Below are positions 31,495 through 38,877 of a stretch of 43,112 nucleotides of DNA, piece after piece; position 1 is the first letter of the stretch, and every line of letters starts with the position of its first letter. Under the pieces are notes generated by a model. It ran no database searches and was not told the origin of the DNA. It saw only the letters and a program-made list of their open reading frames with translations. A program made the position numbers and the translations under genes. The stretch comes from Mycolicibacterium komossense (GTDB taxonomy: Bacteria; Actinomycetota; Actinomycetes; Mycobacteriales; Mycobacteriaceae): assembly GCF_025822605.1 (NCBI RefSeq), contig NZ_JACKTY010000038.1, positions 1-43,112 on the forward strand, in the 5' to 3' direction.

Positions 31495-33038
31495 CAACCA
31501 TTCCTCACGCCGGCCATCTGCTCGAGCGCGCGCGCTGGGCAGCCCGCGCCTACGCCGACTACGACGCCGCCGCGGTATCCGCCATCGTCACCGCAGTGGC
31601 CGACGCTGCCTACGCCGAGTCCGAACGCTTCGCCGGCGAGGCCGTCGCCGAGACCGGCATGGGTGTCGCGGCCGACAAGCTCATCAAGAACCGGGCGTGC
31701 TCCCGCGGGATCCTCGATTACTACCGCGGCGAGGATTTCATCTCGCCGCGGGTCGACACCGCCCGCAGGATCGTGGAGATACCGCGCCCGGCCGGCGTGG
31801 TCTTGGCCTTGACACCCACCACCAACCCGGTGTCCACGGTGTACTTCAAGGTGATCCTCGCGCTGATGACCCGCAATGCGGTGGTGGTCGCTCCGCACCC
31901 GCGTGCCAAGATCTGCTCGGCCCAGGCCGCGCGGATGCTGGCCGAGGTCGCGGTCGCCGCCGGCGCACCGGACGGCATCGTGCAGGTGATCGACGAGCCG
32001 GCCATCCCGCTGGTGGAAGCGCTGATGGCCGACGAGCGCACCGACGTGGTCGTGGCCACCGGCGGTACCGGCGTGGTGCGGGCGGCCTATTCATCAGGCA
32101 ATCCGGCGCTCGGCGTCGGCCCGGGCAACGTGCCGGTACTCGTCGACTCGACTGCCGATATCGCGGCCGCAGCGCGGCGCATCGTCGACAGCAAGGCCTT
32201 CGACAACTCGTTGTTGTGCACCAACGAATCGGTGCTGATCGCCGAGGAGTCCATCGCGGCGGCACTGTGCGCGGCGATGACCCGCCAAGGGGCACACATC
32301 CTCGACGCCGACGCGACCCGGCGACTGAGCGCGTTCATGTTCACCGACGGGCACCTCAACACCGATGTCGTCGGCCGGGACGCCGCCTGGATCGCCGGTC
32401 AGGCCGGGATTCGAGTGACTCCCAAGACGCGGGTGCTGGTCGCGCCTTTCGACCACGTGATCGCCGAAGAGATGTTGGCCCACGAAAAGCTGTCACCGGT
32501 GCTCGGCATGACCACGGTCGCCGACACGGCCAGGGGCATCCGCGCGGCACGCGCCGTCGTCCGCATCGCCGGCGCCGGGCACTCGGCCGCTATCCACAGC
32601 GAGAACCCCTCGGTGATAACCGATTTCGCTGCCCAGGTTCCGGTGCTTCGAGTTTCGGTCAACGTCGGCAACAGCACGGGAAGCTCCGGTTTGGAGACCA
32701 ACCTGGCTCCGTCGATGACCATCGGCACCGGGTTCGTCGGCCGCAGCTCGATCGGCGAGAACCTCCAGCCGCACCACCTGCTGGATTGGGCTCGGATCGC
32801 CTACAACAGCGACCCCGCCGTGGTGATGCCGAGCTTCGCGGGCATCTCACCGTGGCACACGCCCGCCGCCCCGGTACCCGAATACCCCCGCGCGTCCAAT
32901 GACCCCGCAAACGGGCCGCTACCGCAGCGCATTCCCCCCGTCGGCGCCGGCCGCACGTTGGGACCGGATGTCGACGCGTTGCGCGCCGAACTGCGCGCGC
33001 TTGTCGTCGAAGAGCTCGCACAATTGATCAAGAGGTGA
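31491..33038 (+). CDS. CoA-acylating aldehyde dehydrogenase with C-terminal encapsulation-type helix
   Basis: A 515-residue enzyme of the PduP/EutE group, making propionyl-CoA from propionaldehyde, CoA and NAD. The catalytic cysteine is Cys243 (AFDNSLLCTNES). VVATGGTGVVRAAYSSGNPALGVGPGNVPVLVD is the cofactor-binding region typical of the acylating type. After the catalytic domain comes a Pro/Ala-rich linker (about 455-488, TPAAPVPEYPRASNDPANGPLP). It ends in a short amphipathic helix (VDALRAELRALVVEELAQLIKR at about 493-515), the pattern of a microcompartment encapsulation peptide. The ATG overlaps the preceding stop (ATGA). A much longer frame open from 31065 overlaps the phospho-lyase gene and is not used. 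Confidence 0.93.
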   Translation: MTTIPHAGHLLERARWAARAYADYDAAAVSAIVTAVADAAYAESERFAGEAVAETGMGVAADKLIKNRACSRGILDYYRGEDFISPRVDTARRIVEIPRPAGVVLALTPTTNPVSTVYFKVILALMTRNAVVVAPHPRAKICSAQAARMLAEVAVAAGAPDGIVQVIDEPAIPLVEALMADERTDVVVATGGTGVVRAAYSSGNPALGVGPGNVPVLVDSTADIAAAARRIVDSKAFDNSLLCTNESVLIAEESIAAALCAAMTRQGAHILDADATRRLSAFMFTDGHLNTDVVGRDAAWIAGQAGIRVTPKTRVLVAPFDHVIAEEMLAHEKLSPVLGMTTVADTARGIRAARAVVRIAGAGHSAAIHSENPSVITDFAAQVPVLRVSVNVGNSTGSSGLETNLAPSMTIGTGFVGRSSIGENLQPHHLLDWARIAYNSDPAVVMPSFAGISPWHTPAAPVPEYPRASNDPANGPLPQRIPPVGAGRTLGPDVDALRAELRALVVEELAQLIKR

Positions 33039-33041
33039 GTC

Positions 33042-33647
33042 GTGGCTGAACTACGTTCCTTTATCTTCATCGACCGGCTTCAGCCGCAGACGATGTCCTA
33101 CCTGGGCACCTGGACCCGCGGTGTGCTCCCGCGCGCCGATGTCGCCGCCCAGATCATCGAGGTGGCACCGGGACTCGACATCGAAGGCATCACCGATGTC
33201 GCGCTCAAACACGCCGAGGTCCAGGCCGGTGTCCTGGTGGTCGAGCGCCAGTTCGGTTACCTGGAGTTCCACGGGGAAACGGGCTCGGTCAAGGCAGCCG
33301 CCGATGCTGCACTGGAAGAGCTGGGCGGCGACCGAAGCTCGGCTGTCCGGCCCACCATCCTGGCCTCCCGCATCATCTCCAGCATCGACAAGCAGCACGC
33401 ATTCCTGGTCAACCGCAACAAGATCGGTTCCATGGTGCTGGCCGGTGAGTCGCTGTACGTCTTGGAAGTCCAGCCGGCGTCGTATGCGATCCTCGCGACC
33501 AACGAGGCTGAGAAGGCCGCCGACATCAAGGTTGTCGACTTCCGGATGATGGGTGCCACCGGTCGGGTATACCTGTCCGGGACCGAGGCCGACGTCCGGC
33601 AGGCGGCCACTGCCGCCGAGGACGCCTTGGCCAGGAGCTCATCGTGA
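33042..33647 (+). CDS. BMC-T shell protein (tandem BMC domains), first copy
   Basis: 201 residues made of two BMC domains, forming pseudo-hexameric trimers in the microcompartment shell. The first half (about 1-95) has LRSFIFIDRLQPQTMSYLGTW and AGVLVVERQFGYLEFHGETGSVKAAADAALE. The second (about 105-195) has ILASRIISSIDKQHAFLVNRNKIGSMVLAGESLYVLEVQPASYAILATNEAEKAA and TGRVYLSGTEADVRQAATAAEDAL. In the Mycobacterium smegmatis locus of the same layout the corresponding protein is one of two BMC-T types. The GTG at 33042 follows AAGAGGTGAG, and the stop overlaps the next gene's GTG. The pore and gating behaviour cannot be read from sequence. Confidence 0.93.
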   Translation: MAELRSFIFIDRLQPQTMSYLGTWTRGVLPRADVAAQIIEVAPGLDIEGITDVALKHAEVQAGVLVVERQFGYLEFHGETGSVKAAADAALEELGGDRSSAVRPTILASRIISSIDKQHAFLVNRNKIGSMVLAGESLYVLEVQPASYAILATNEAEKAADIKVVDFRMMGATGRVYLSGTEADVRQAATAAEDALARSSS

Positions 33648-34153
33648 CCGGCCCGCTGCCGATCGACCGCGGGCAACTGCGGTTGCTGGTACGGGAAGTG
33701 TTGCGCGACGCTCTGCCCGACCTAAAATCCGCGCTGCCCGCGGCACCACCGAAACCCCAGCCTGCGGTCTCTCAGACTCCGGTGGCCGAAGCGATCGGAG
33801 CCATCCCCACCGGCCCGCTGGCTGCCGGCGAGAAGAGCCGCACCGACACGGTCCGGATCGCCAACGACCGCGACTTGCAGGGCTTCGTCCGCACTCTTCT
33901 GCAGCTGTTCGAGAACCCCAAGAACCGCGCCGATCTTCGTGCCGGCCGACTGACCTTCCGGTTGGTGGAACAGGGACGCTCGGGCGCCCCTACGACCCAT
34001 CGGTTCGACAGCGGCGCGGTAACCGAGCGCCAGGTCGCCGATCTGGCGGCAGCCGGCGGGGTTCTCGTCCTCGGCCGCAGAGCCGTGCTCACGCCGTTGG
34101 CCCGGGAGAAAGCCCGGGCACTGGGAATCACGATCGAGAAAGAGCGCACATGA
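33644..34153 (+). CDS. Microcompartment accessory protein with N-terminal encapsulation-type helix
   Basis: 169 residues, GTG start overlapping the BMC-T stop. The N-terminus (IDRGQLRLLVREVLRDALPDL, about 7-27) is an amphipathic helix, followed by a Pro/Ala-rich linker (about 30-65, ALPAAPPKPQPAV). This is the encapsulation-peptide arrangement. The folded part (about 70-169) ends GGVLVLGRRAVLTPLAREKARALGITIEKE. The L-T-P-L-A-R-E-K-A-x-x-L-G-I motif is shared by several microcompartment-associated proteins, including the C-terminus of PduM. It is probably a core or assembly factor linking cargo to shell. The enzymatic role, if any, is unknown. It sits between BMC-T and BMC-P genes as in other RMM loci. 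Confidence 0.8.
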   Translation: MTGPLPIDRGQLRLLVREVLRDALPDLKSALPAAPPKPQPAVSQTPVAEAIGAIPTGPLAAGEKSRTDTVRIANDRDLQGFVRTLLQLFENPKNRADLRAGRLTFRLVEQGRSGAPTTHRFDSGAVTERQVADLAAAGGVLVLGRRAVLTPLAREKARALGITIEKERT

Positions 34154-34404
34154 TCTCAGCGACCGTCACCGGCCACGTCTGGTCGACCCGCCGCATCGAC
34201 GGGTTGCCCGCCGGTGCCCTACTGGAGGTGGAGGTCGACGGAACTTCCGGATCCCGCCTCATCGCCTTCGACGTGCTTGGCAGCGGTCTGGGCGAACGCG
34301 TGCTCATAGCGCAGGGCTCAGTGGCGGCGAACTGGTTCGTCGGCACCCCGCCGCCGGTCGACGCGCTCATCATCGGATCCATCGACCCCGACGTCAGCGG
34401 ATAG
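34150..34404 (+). CDS. BMC-P pentameric vertex protein (EutN/CcmL family)
   Basis: 84 residues of the EutN/CcmL type: MISATVTGHVWSTRRIDGLPAGALLEVEVDG at the start, then IAFDVLGSGLGERVLIAQGSVAANWF and PVDALIIGSIDPDVSG at the end. Five copies cap each vertex of the icosahedral shell. The ATG overlaps the stop of the preceding gene (ATGA). It is the only BMC-P in the locus, as expected for a closed shell. Confidence 0.95.
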   Translation: MISATVTGHVWSTRRIDGLPAGALLEVEVDGTSGSRLIAFDVLGSGLGERVLIAQGSVAANWFVGTPPPVDALIIGSIDPDVSG

Positions 34405-34460
34405 CTCCACACTCACTGGTAACAGCAGCAACAGCACCGAGATAAACAAGGAGAAAAACG

Positions 34461-34742
34461 ATGTCCAGCAACGCAATCGGAATGATCGAGACCAAGGGCT
34501 TCGTCGCCGCGCTCGCGGCTGCGGACGCGATGGTGAAGGCGGCCAATGTGACGATCACCGACCGCCAGCAGGTCGGCGACGGTCTGGTCGCCGTCATCGT
34601 CACCGGCGAGGTCGGCGCAGTCAAGGCCGCGACCGAAGCCGGAGCCGAGTCCGCCTCACAGGTCGGTGAACTGGTCAGCGTCCACGTCATCCCCCGCCCG
34701 CACAGCGAACTCGGTGCTCACTTCTCGGTGTCCGACAAGTAA
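34461..34742 (+). CDS. BMC-H hexameric shell protein
   Basis: A 93-residue single BMC domain: NAIGMIETKGFVAALAAADAMVKAANVTITDRQQVGDGLVAVIVTGEVGAVKAATEAGAE, the canonical BMC-H pattern with I-E-T-K-G and G-E-V-G-A-V-K. It forms hexamers that tile the facets. A 56-bp gap precedes it with a strong ribosome site (AAGGAGAA) before the ATG, consistent with the high expression needed for the main shell building block. It is the only BMC-H here. Confidence 0.96.
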   Translation: MSSNAIGMIETKGFVAALAAADAMVKAANVTITDRQQVGDGLVAVIVTGEVGAVKAATEAGAESASQVGELVSVHVIPRPHSELGAHFSVSDK

Positions 34743-34753
34743 TTTCGGCTGCC

Positions 34754-35419
34754 ATGACTTCAACCGACGCCCACGTGAGTACGGAGACGCGTACCGACAT
34801 CCGGGTGTACCTCCTGGTGGAGGATCTGCAACAGCAGTTCGCCGCCTATCTCGGTACCCCCACCCGGGCCCGCGGCTATCCGCCTTACGCCGGCGATCAC
34901 GCATTGATCGTCGAAGTATCCCCCGCCTTGGCGATCGAGCGGGTCATTGACCTGGCACTGCGCGAGGTGCCCGGTATCCAGCCCGGAATCCTCTACGTAG
35001 AGCGGCAATTCGGTGTACTGGAGATCCATTCCAGTAACCTGGCCGACGTCCGGCGGGCTGGAAACGCCATCCTCGCGGGCACCGGCAACGAAGCAACAGG
35101 CCAGTTGCGGCCGCGGGTGCTGTACCACGACATCATCGAGGACATCACCGATCAGCACGCGGTCATCCTCAACCGCAACCGACAGGCGTCGATGATCCTG
35201 CCGGGGCAGGCGTTGCTCGTCTACGAGATGACGCCGGCACTGTTCGCCGCGGTGGCCGCCAACGAAGCAGAACGCGTGGCGCCCGGCCTGACGGTGGTCG
35301 ATGTCCAGATGATCGGTGCAGCAGGCCGGCTCTACATTGCGGGCACCATCGACGACGTGACCAGGGCACGGGACCGCATCACCGAGGTGCTGGCCGGGAT
35401 AGTAGGGCGCGATCATTGA
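34754..35419 (+). CDS. BMC-T shell protein, second copy
   Basis: 221 residues, again two BMC domains, but different from the first BMC-T (33042). It has a longer N-terminus (about 1-18, TSTDAHVSTETRTDIR), then VYLLVEDLQQQFAAYLGTPTRARGYPPYAGDHALIVEVSPALAIERVIDLAL. Its second half is VLYHDIIEDITDQHAVILNRNRQASMILPGQALLVYEMTPALFAAVAANEAERVAPG. The YLG-T-P and ILNRN segments mirror the first copy, so the two arose by duplication. Two BMC-T types, one BMC-H and one BMC-P match the complete shell inventory described for M. smegmatis. The stop shares one base with the kinase ATG (TGATG). Confidence 0.92.
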   Translation: MTSTDAHVSTETRTDIRVYLLVEDLQQQFAAYLGTPTRARGYPPYAGDHALIVEVSPALAIERVIDLALREVPGIQPGILYVERQFGVLEIHSSNLADVRRAGNAILAGTGNEATGQLRPRVLYHDIIEDITDQHAVILNRNRQASMILPGQALLVYEMTPALFAAVAANEAERVAPGLTVVDVQMIGAAGRLYIAGTIDDVTRARDRITEVLAGIVGRDH

Positions 35420-36450
35420 TGGCCGAGCCTGATAAAGGGTTGCCTGATACAAGGTTGTCCGACAACACGATCGATGACGACATCACCATCGCGGAACGGG
35501 CGCTCTCGGAGTACGACCTGCCCACGGATTCCGGGCTGAGCCTGCTCAACCTGTCCGAGAACGCCACGTATGCAGTCACGGATTCCGAGACCGGCACCCG
35601 CACCATCCTGCGGGTGCACCGCCAGAACTATCACCGCGAACACGAGATCGAATCCGAACTCGCCTGGCTCGACGCGCTCCGGGCCGACAGTGACATCACG
35701 GTTCCGACTGTGCTCCCGGCCCGTGACGGACGCCGGGTGGTCACCGTCGACGTGGACGGAAGCCCGCGCCACATCGTGCATTTCGAGATGGTGGCCGGAA
35801 CTGAACCCGACGAGGAGTCGGTCACCGGCCAGGACTTCCACACGCTCGGCCAGATAACCGCTGCCCTGCACCAGCATTCGCAGAGCTGGACAAGGCCGCC
35901 GGGGTTCGGGCGATTCTCCTGGGACTGGGAGCACAGCCTCGGCGGCCAGCCCCGCTGGGGCCGTTGGCAGGACGCGGAAGGTATCGGTGAGCGCGAGCGG
36001 ACTCTGCTCGACCGCGCCGCGCAACTGCTCAAGCATCGACTGGACGAGTACGGATCCGGGCCGGACCGGTTCGGGCTCGTGCACGCCGACCTCCGATTGG
36101 CCAATTTGCTCACCGACGGCTCGGCCATCACCGTCATCGACTTCGACGACTGCGGATTCGGCTGGTTCTTCTACGATTTCGGCACCGCAGTATCGTTCAT
36201 CGAGCACGATCCGGCGCTGCCCGAGTGGCAAGACTCCTGGGTCAGCGGCTACCGCAGCGTCTGCCCGATGGACGCTGCCGACGAAAGTATGCTGGCATCG
36301 TTCGTGCTGCTCCGCCGACTGCTTCTGCTGGCATGGATGGGGACGCACAGTCACTCCAAGGAATCCCGCACCAAGGCGATCACCTATGCCGAAGGCAGCT
36401 GCGCGATCGCCGAGCGCTATCTCACTTCCAACGGCCTGCGCTTGTACTGA
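35419..36450 (+). CDS. Amino-alcohol kinase (APH family; 1-amino-2-propanol kinase-like)
   Basis: A 343-residue kinase of the aminoglycoside phosphotransferase fold. The catalytic loop is FGLVHADLRLANLL with His222, Asp224 and Asn229, and the metal loop is VIDFDDCGFGWFFYDFGTA at 240-258. The N-lobe has LSENATYAVTDSETGTRTILRVHRQNYHREHEIESELAWL. In the homologous M. smegmatis locus the kinase phosphorylates (S)-1-amino-2-propanol to feed the phospho-lyase. The ATG at 35419 shares a base with the BMC-T stop. No encapsulation helix is evident, though the N-terminal 25 residues could be examined for one. Confidence 0.88.
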   Translation: MAEPDKGLPDTRLSDNTIDDDITIAERALSEYDLPTDSGLSLLNLSENATYAVTDSETGTRTILRVHRQNYHREHEIESELAWLDALRADSDITVPTVLPARDGRRVVTVDVDGSPRHIVHFEMVAGTEPDEESVTGQDFHTLGQITAALHQHSQSWTRPPGFGRFSWDWEHSLGGQPRWGRWQDAEGIGERERTLLDRAAQLLKHRLDEYGSGPDRFGLVHADLRLANLLTDGSAITVIDFDDCGFGWFFYDFGTAVSFIEHDPALPEWQDSWVSGYRSVCPMDAADESMLASFVLLRRLLLLAWMGTHSHSKESRTKAITYAEGSCAIAERYLTSNGLRLY

Positions 36451-36477
36451 CCAGCCTGATCACCTAAGGACGCAACT

Positions 36478-37257
36478 ATGTTCACCTCACTTCAGGGCCG
36501 CACCGCTATCGTCACCGGAGGCAGCAAGGGCATCGGCCGCGGGATCGCCGAGGTCTTCGCTGCCGCCGGCGTCAACGTCCTGGTGACCGCCCGCAATCAG
36601 GACGACATCGATACCACCGTGGCCGACCTCGCCGATCACCCTGCACAGGTGAGCGGCCTGCGCGCGGATGTAACCGATCCAGCGGATTGCCGGCGGGTGG
36701 TCGAGACTGCCGTCGAGCGGCACGGCGGTCTGGATATCGTGTGCGCCAACGCCGGTATCTTCCCGTCCGGCAGACTCGAGGACCTCACACCGGCCGATAT
36801 CGAGAACGTGCTGGCAGTGAACTTCAAGGGCACGGTGTTCATCGTGCAGGCCGCACTGGCGGCCCTGACCGCCAGCGGCCACGGTCGAGTGATCCTCACG
36901 TCCTCGATCACCGGTCCGATCACCGGCTACCCCGGGTGGTCGCACTACGGGGCCAGCAAAGCAGCCCAGCTCGGATTCCTCCGGACGGCAGCGATCGAGC
37001 TGGCGCCGAAGAAGATCACCATGAACGCGGTTCTGCCCGGCAACATCATGACCGAGGGTTTGGTCGAAATGGGCCAGGACTACATGGACCAAATGGCGGC
37101 CGCCGTGCCTGCCGGTTGCCTCGGTAGCGTCGCCGACATCGGGAACGCTGCACTGTTCTTCGCCACCGACGAGGCGGCCTACATCACCGGTCAGTCGTTG
37201 GTGGTCGACGGGGGGCAGATCCTGCCCGAATCCCACCAGGCGCTCAGCGAGCTGTAA
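36478..37257 (+). CDS. SDR, aminoacetone/1-amino-2-propanol dehydrogenase-like
   Basis: A 259-residue short-chain dehydrogenase. The NAD(P) loop is TGGSKGIGRGIAEVF, NAG is in VCANAGIFPSG, the catalytic Ser is in ILTSSITGPITG and the YxxxK motif is SHYGASKAAQ. It ends ITGQSLVVDGGQILPES. Its sequence resembles the Rhodococcus amino-alcohol dehydrogenase from the related locus, which interconverts 1-amino-2-propanol and aminoacetone. It would supply or remove the kinase substrate. It follows the kinase by 27 bp and precedes the regulator. Cofactor preference is not certain. Confidence 0.9.
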   Translation: MFTSLQGRTAIVTGGSKGIGRGIAEVFAAAGVNVLVTARNQDDIDTTVADLADHPAQVSGLRADVTDPADCRRVVETAVERHGGLDIVCANAGIFPSGRLEDLTPADIENVLAVNFKGTVFIVQAALAALTASGHGRVILTSSITGPITGYPGWSHYGASKAAQLGFLRTAAIELAPKKITMNAVLPGNIMTEGLVEMGQDYMDQMAAAVPAGCLGSVADIGNAALFFATDEAAYITGQSLVVDGGQILPESHQALSEL

Positions 37258-37303
37258 TCTCTCCTAGAATTGGGCGTACCAAATCGCGTGGGGCAGGAGG
37301 GGT

Positions 37304-38083
37304 GTGCCGACGCCAAGTGAGGAATTGCGACGCAGAATCGTCGCCGACATCAATGCCGGCATGCCCGGAGCGAAGCTGGGTAGCGAACGCGATCTAGCCG
37401 AGCGTTACGACACCAGTCGCTCCAGTCTGCGTCAGGTGCTCGCGGCGTTGGAAGAGGCCGGCCTGGTGCACCGCGTGATCGGTCGATCCGGGGGTATCTT
37501 CATCAGCCAGGTTCAGGTTCAGCGCAGCCTGTCCGACGTCGTCGGCGTGCCCGCGTTCCTGGTCAACCAGGGTTACGTGGCCGGGACTCGGGTGCTGTCC
37601 ACCAAGATCACCGCGCCGGACCGCACCTCACAGAAAGCTCTGCGGCTCGGGGCCAACAACTTCGTCGTCGAAATCCAGCGGGTCCGCCTCGCCGACGGGT
37701 CACCCATCTCGCTGGAGCTCGCACAGTTTCCCGCCGATGCCTTTCCTGGGCTCCTGGAGCAACAGCTCAGCGGATCGATCTACGAGATCCTCGAAAAACG
37801 TTACGGCTTGGTCACTTCCCAGGCCGAAGAGCGAATCGAGGCGGTCAACGCAACTGCGGACGAAGCCGCACTACTCGGCATCAAGGCGAAGTCGGCACTG
37901 CTGTTGATCACCCGCATCACCTACGACCAGCACGGAACTCCGTGCGAATTCTCTCGGGATCTGTTCCGCGGTGACCGCACACGGCTCGCCGTCACCGTGC
38001 AAGGCCGTGGAATCGGAATCCAGTCGCCCGCCGGCTCGGCATCGGTTGCCCTGCAAAGTGAGAGCGCCCAAACGACGGGTTGA
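37304..38083 (+). CDS. GntR family regulator, HutC/UTRA subfamily
   Basis: 259 residues: a winged-helix DNA-binding domain (about 5-68, EELRRRIVADINAGMPGAKLGSERDLAERYDTSRSSLRQVLAALEEAGLVHRVIGRSGGIFI) and a UTRA effector-binding domain (about 85-240, RVLSTKITAPDRTSQKALRLGANNFVVEIQRVRLADG; PCEFSRDLFRGDRTRLAV). It starts with a GTG after GGAGGGG. It is the last gene of the microcompartment locus and the likely repressor acting at 30151-30169, released by the amino alcohol or a phosphorylated form. Its own upstream gap (37258-37303) shows no copy of that palindrome, so it may be made from the operon message. Confidence 0.92.
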   Translation: MPTPSEELRRRIVADINAGMPGAKLGSERDLAERYDTSRSSLRQVLAALEEAGLVHRVIGRSGGIFISQVQVQRSLSDVVGVPAFLVNQGYVAGTRVLSTKITAPDRTSQKALRLGANNFVVEIQRVRLADGSPISLELAQFPADAFPGLLEQQLSGSIYEILEKRYGLVTSQAEERIEAVNATADEAALLGIKAKSALLLITRITYDQHGTPCEFSRDLFRGDRTRLAVTVQGRGIGIQSPAGSASVALQSESAQTTG

Positions 38084-38128
38084 CCGCGGATCGGCGCAGC
38101 CGGCCCGATACTGGTCGCCGGTTAACCG

Positions 38129-38740
38129 CTAGCGCGCCCGCCAGTCGTCGTCGGGCAGCCGCTCACCCTCGAGAATGGTCAGCCACTTCTCCGCGAACTG
38201 CGCGGTCTCCTCGTGGCCGGTGGTCATGCCGAGCATCTGTTCCTGGACCAGCACCTGGGTGGCACCGGTCATCAGCACCATCAGCACGGTGGGCGGGAAT
38301 TCGTCGAAGTCGACATCGTAGCGTTCAATCGCACTGGTCAGCGTTTTGATCTGCTCGACGCGGAACATCTCGGCGTAACGGGCGATCTCGGTGCGCAGCG
38401 CCTTGCGATGGTTGGACAGCGCGACGAACTCCATCGTCATGGCGGTACCGGCTGCGTCGGTTGTGAGCTCCCACAGCGCCCACAACGGCTGGCGCGCCTT
38501 CAGTGCCCTCTGGTGGTGCTGCAGCATGGCTTCAGCGCCCCGCCGGAACATCTCCAGGAACAGATCGTCCATCGTCCGGAAGTAGTAATGCACGAGCTGC
38601 GGCTTGAGGCCGGCCTGCTCGGCCACCCGCCGCGACGTGACCGCCGCATAGCCCTCGTCTCGCATGAGTTGTTCCGCGGCATCGAGCAGGACCGTGCGGT
38701 TCTTCGCGTCAGGCGCGCCGAGCCGACGAGGTGCCGTCAT
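38129..38740 (-). CDS. TetR family regulator
   Basis: 203 residues with the N-terminal TetR helix-turn-helix (about 14-60, NRTVLLDAAEQLMRDEGYAAVTSRRVAEQAGLKPQLVHYYFRTMDDLFLEMFRRG) and a helical ligand domain. The start is the ATG at 38740 (MTAPRRLGAPDAKN); an upstream frame to 38830 runs into the operator. It is divergent from the first P450 gene, and the 20-bp near-perfect palindrome at 38832-38851 lies between them. It probably represses the P450-P450-SDR group in response to their substrate. Confidence 0.92.
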   Translation of the reverse strand: MTAPRRLGAPDAKNRTVLLDAAEQLMRDEGYAAVTSRRVAEQAGLKPQLVHYYFRTMDDLFLEMFRRGAEAMLQHHQRALKARQPLWALWELTTDAAGTAMTMEFVALSNHRKALRTEIARYAEMFRVEQIKTLTSAIERYDVDFDEFPPTVLMVLMTGATQVLVQEQMLGMTTGHEETAQFAEKWLTILEGERLPDDDWRAR

Positions 38741-38831
38741 GGTGTTCACTCCGTTTCCCCGGTCCGAGCCCCTGATGGTGAACCGACATGTTATCGCCGC
38801 CCCCATTTCCTTGACCCTGCGCTCGAACACA

Positions 38832-38851
38832 TGCTAAGCAAGTGCTCAGCA
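38832..38851. promoter_or_regulatory. TetR-type operator before the P450 gene
   Basis: TGCTAAGCAAGTGCTCAGCA is a 20-bp palindrome with only small centre and position-5 asymmetries; its core is AGCA-AG-TGCT. It lies between the TetR start (38740) and the P450 start (38878), immediately upstream of the P450 ribosome site. The position suits repression by the adjacent TetR protein. Confidence 0.65.
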
Positions 38852-38877
38852 TGTGTCAGCCCCTTCAGGAGACTCTT

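Noticed and set aside
38119..38128. Palindrome CGGTTAACCG between the convergent GntR and TetR genes
   Set aside because: It is only 10 bp, has no loop or T-run, and sits at gene ends, so neither an operator nor a terminator role is supported.
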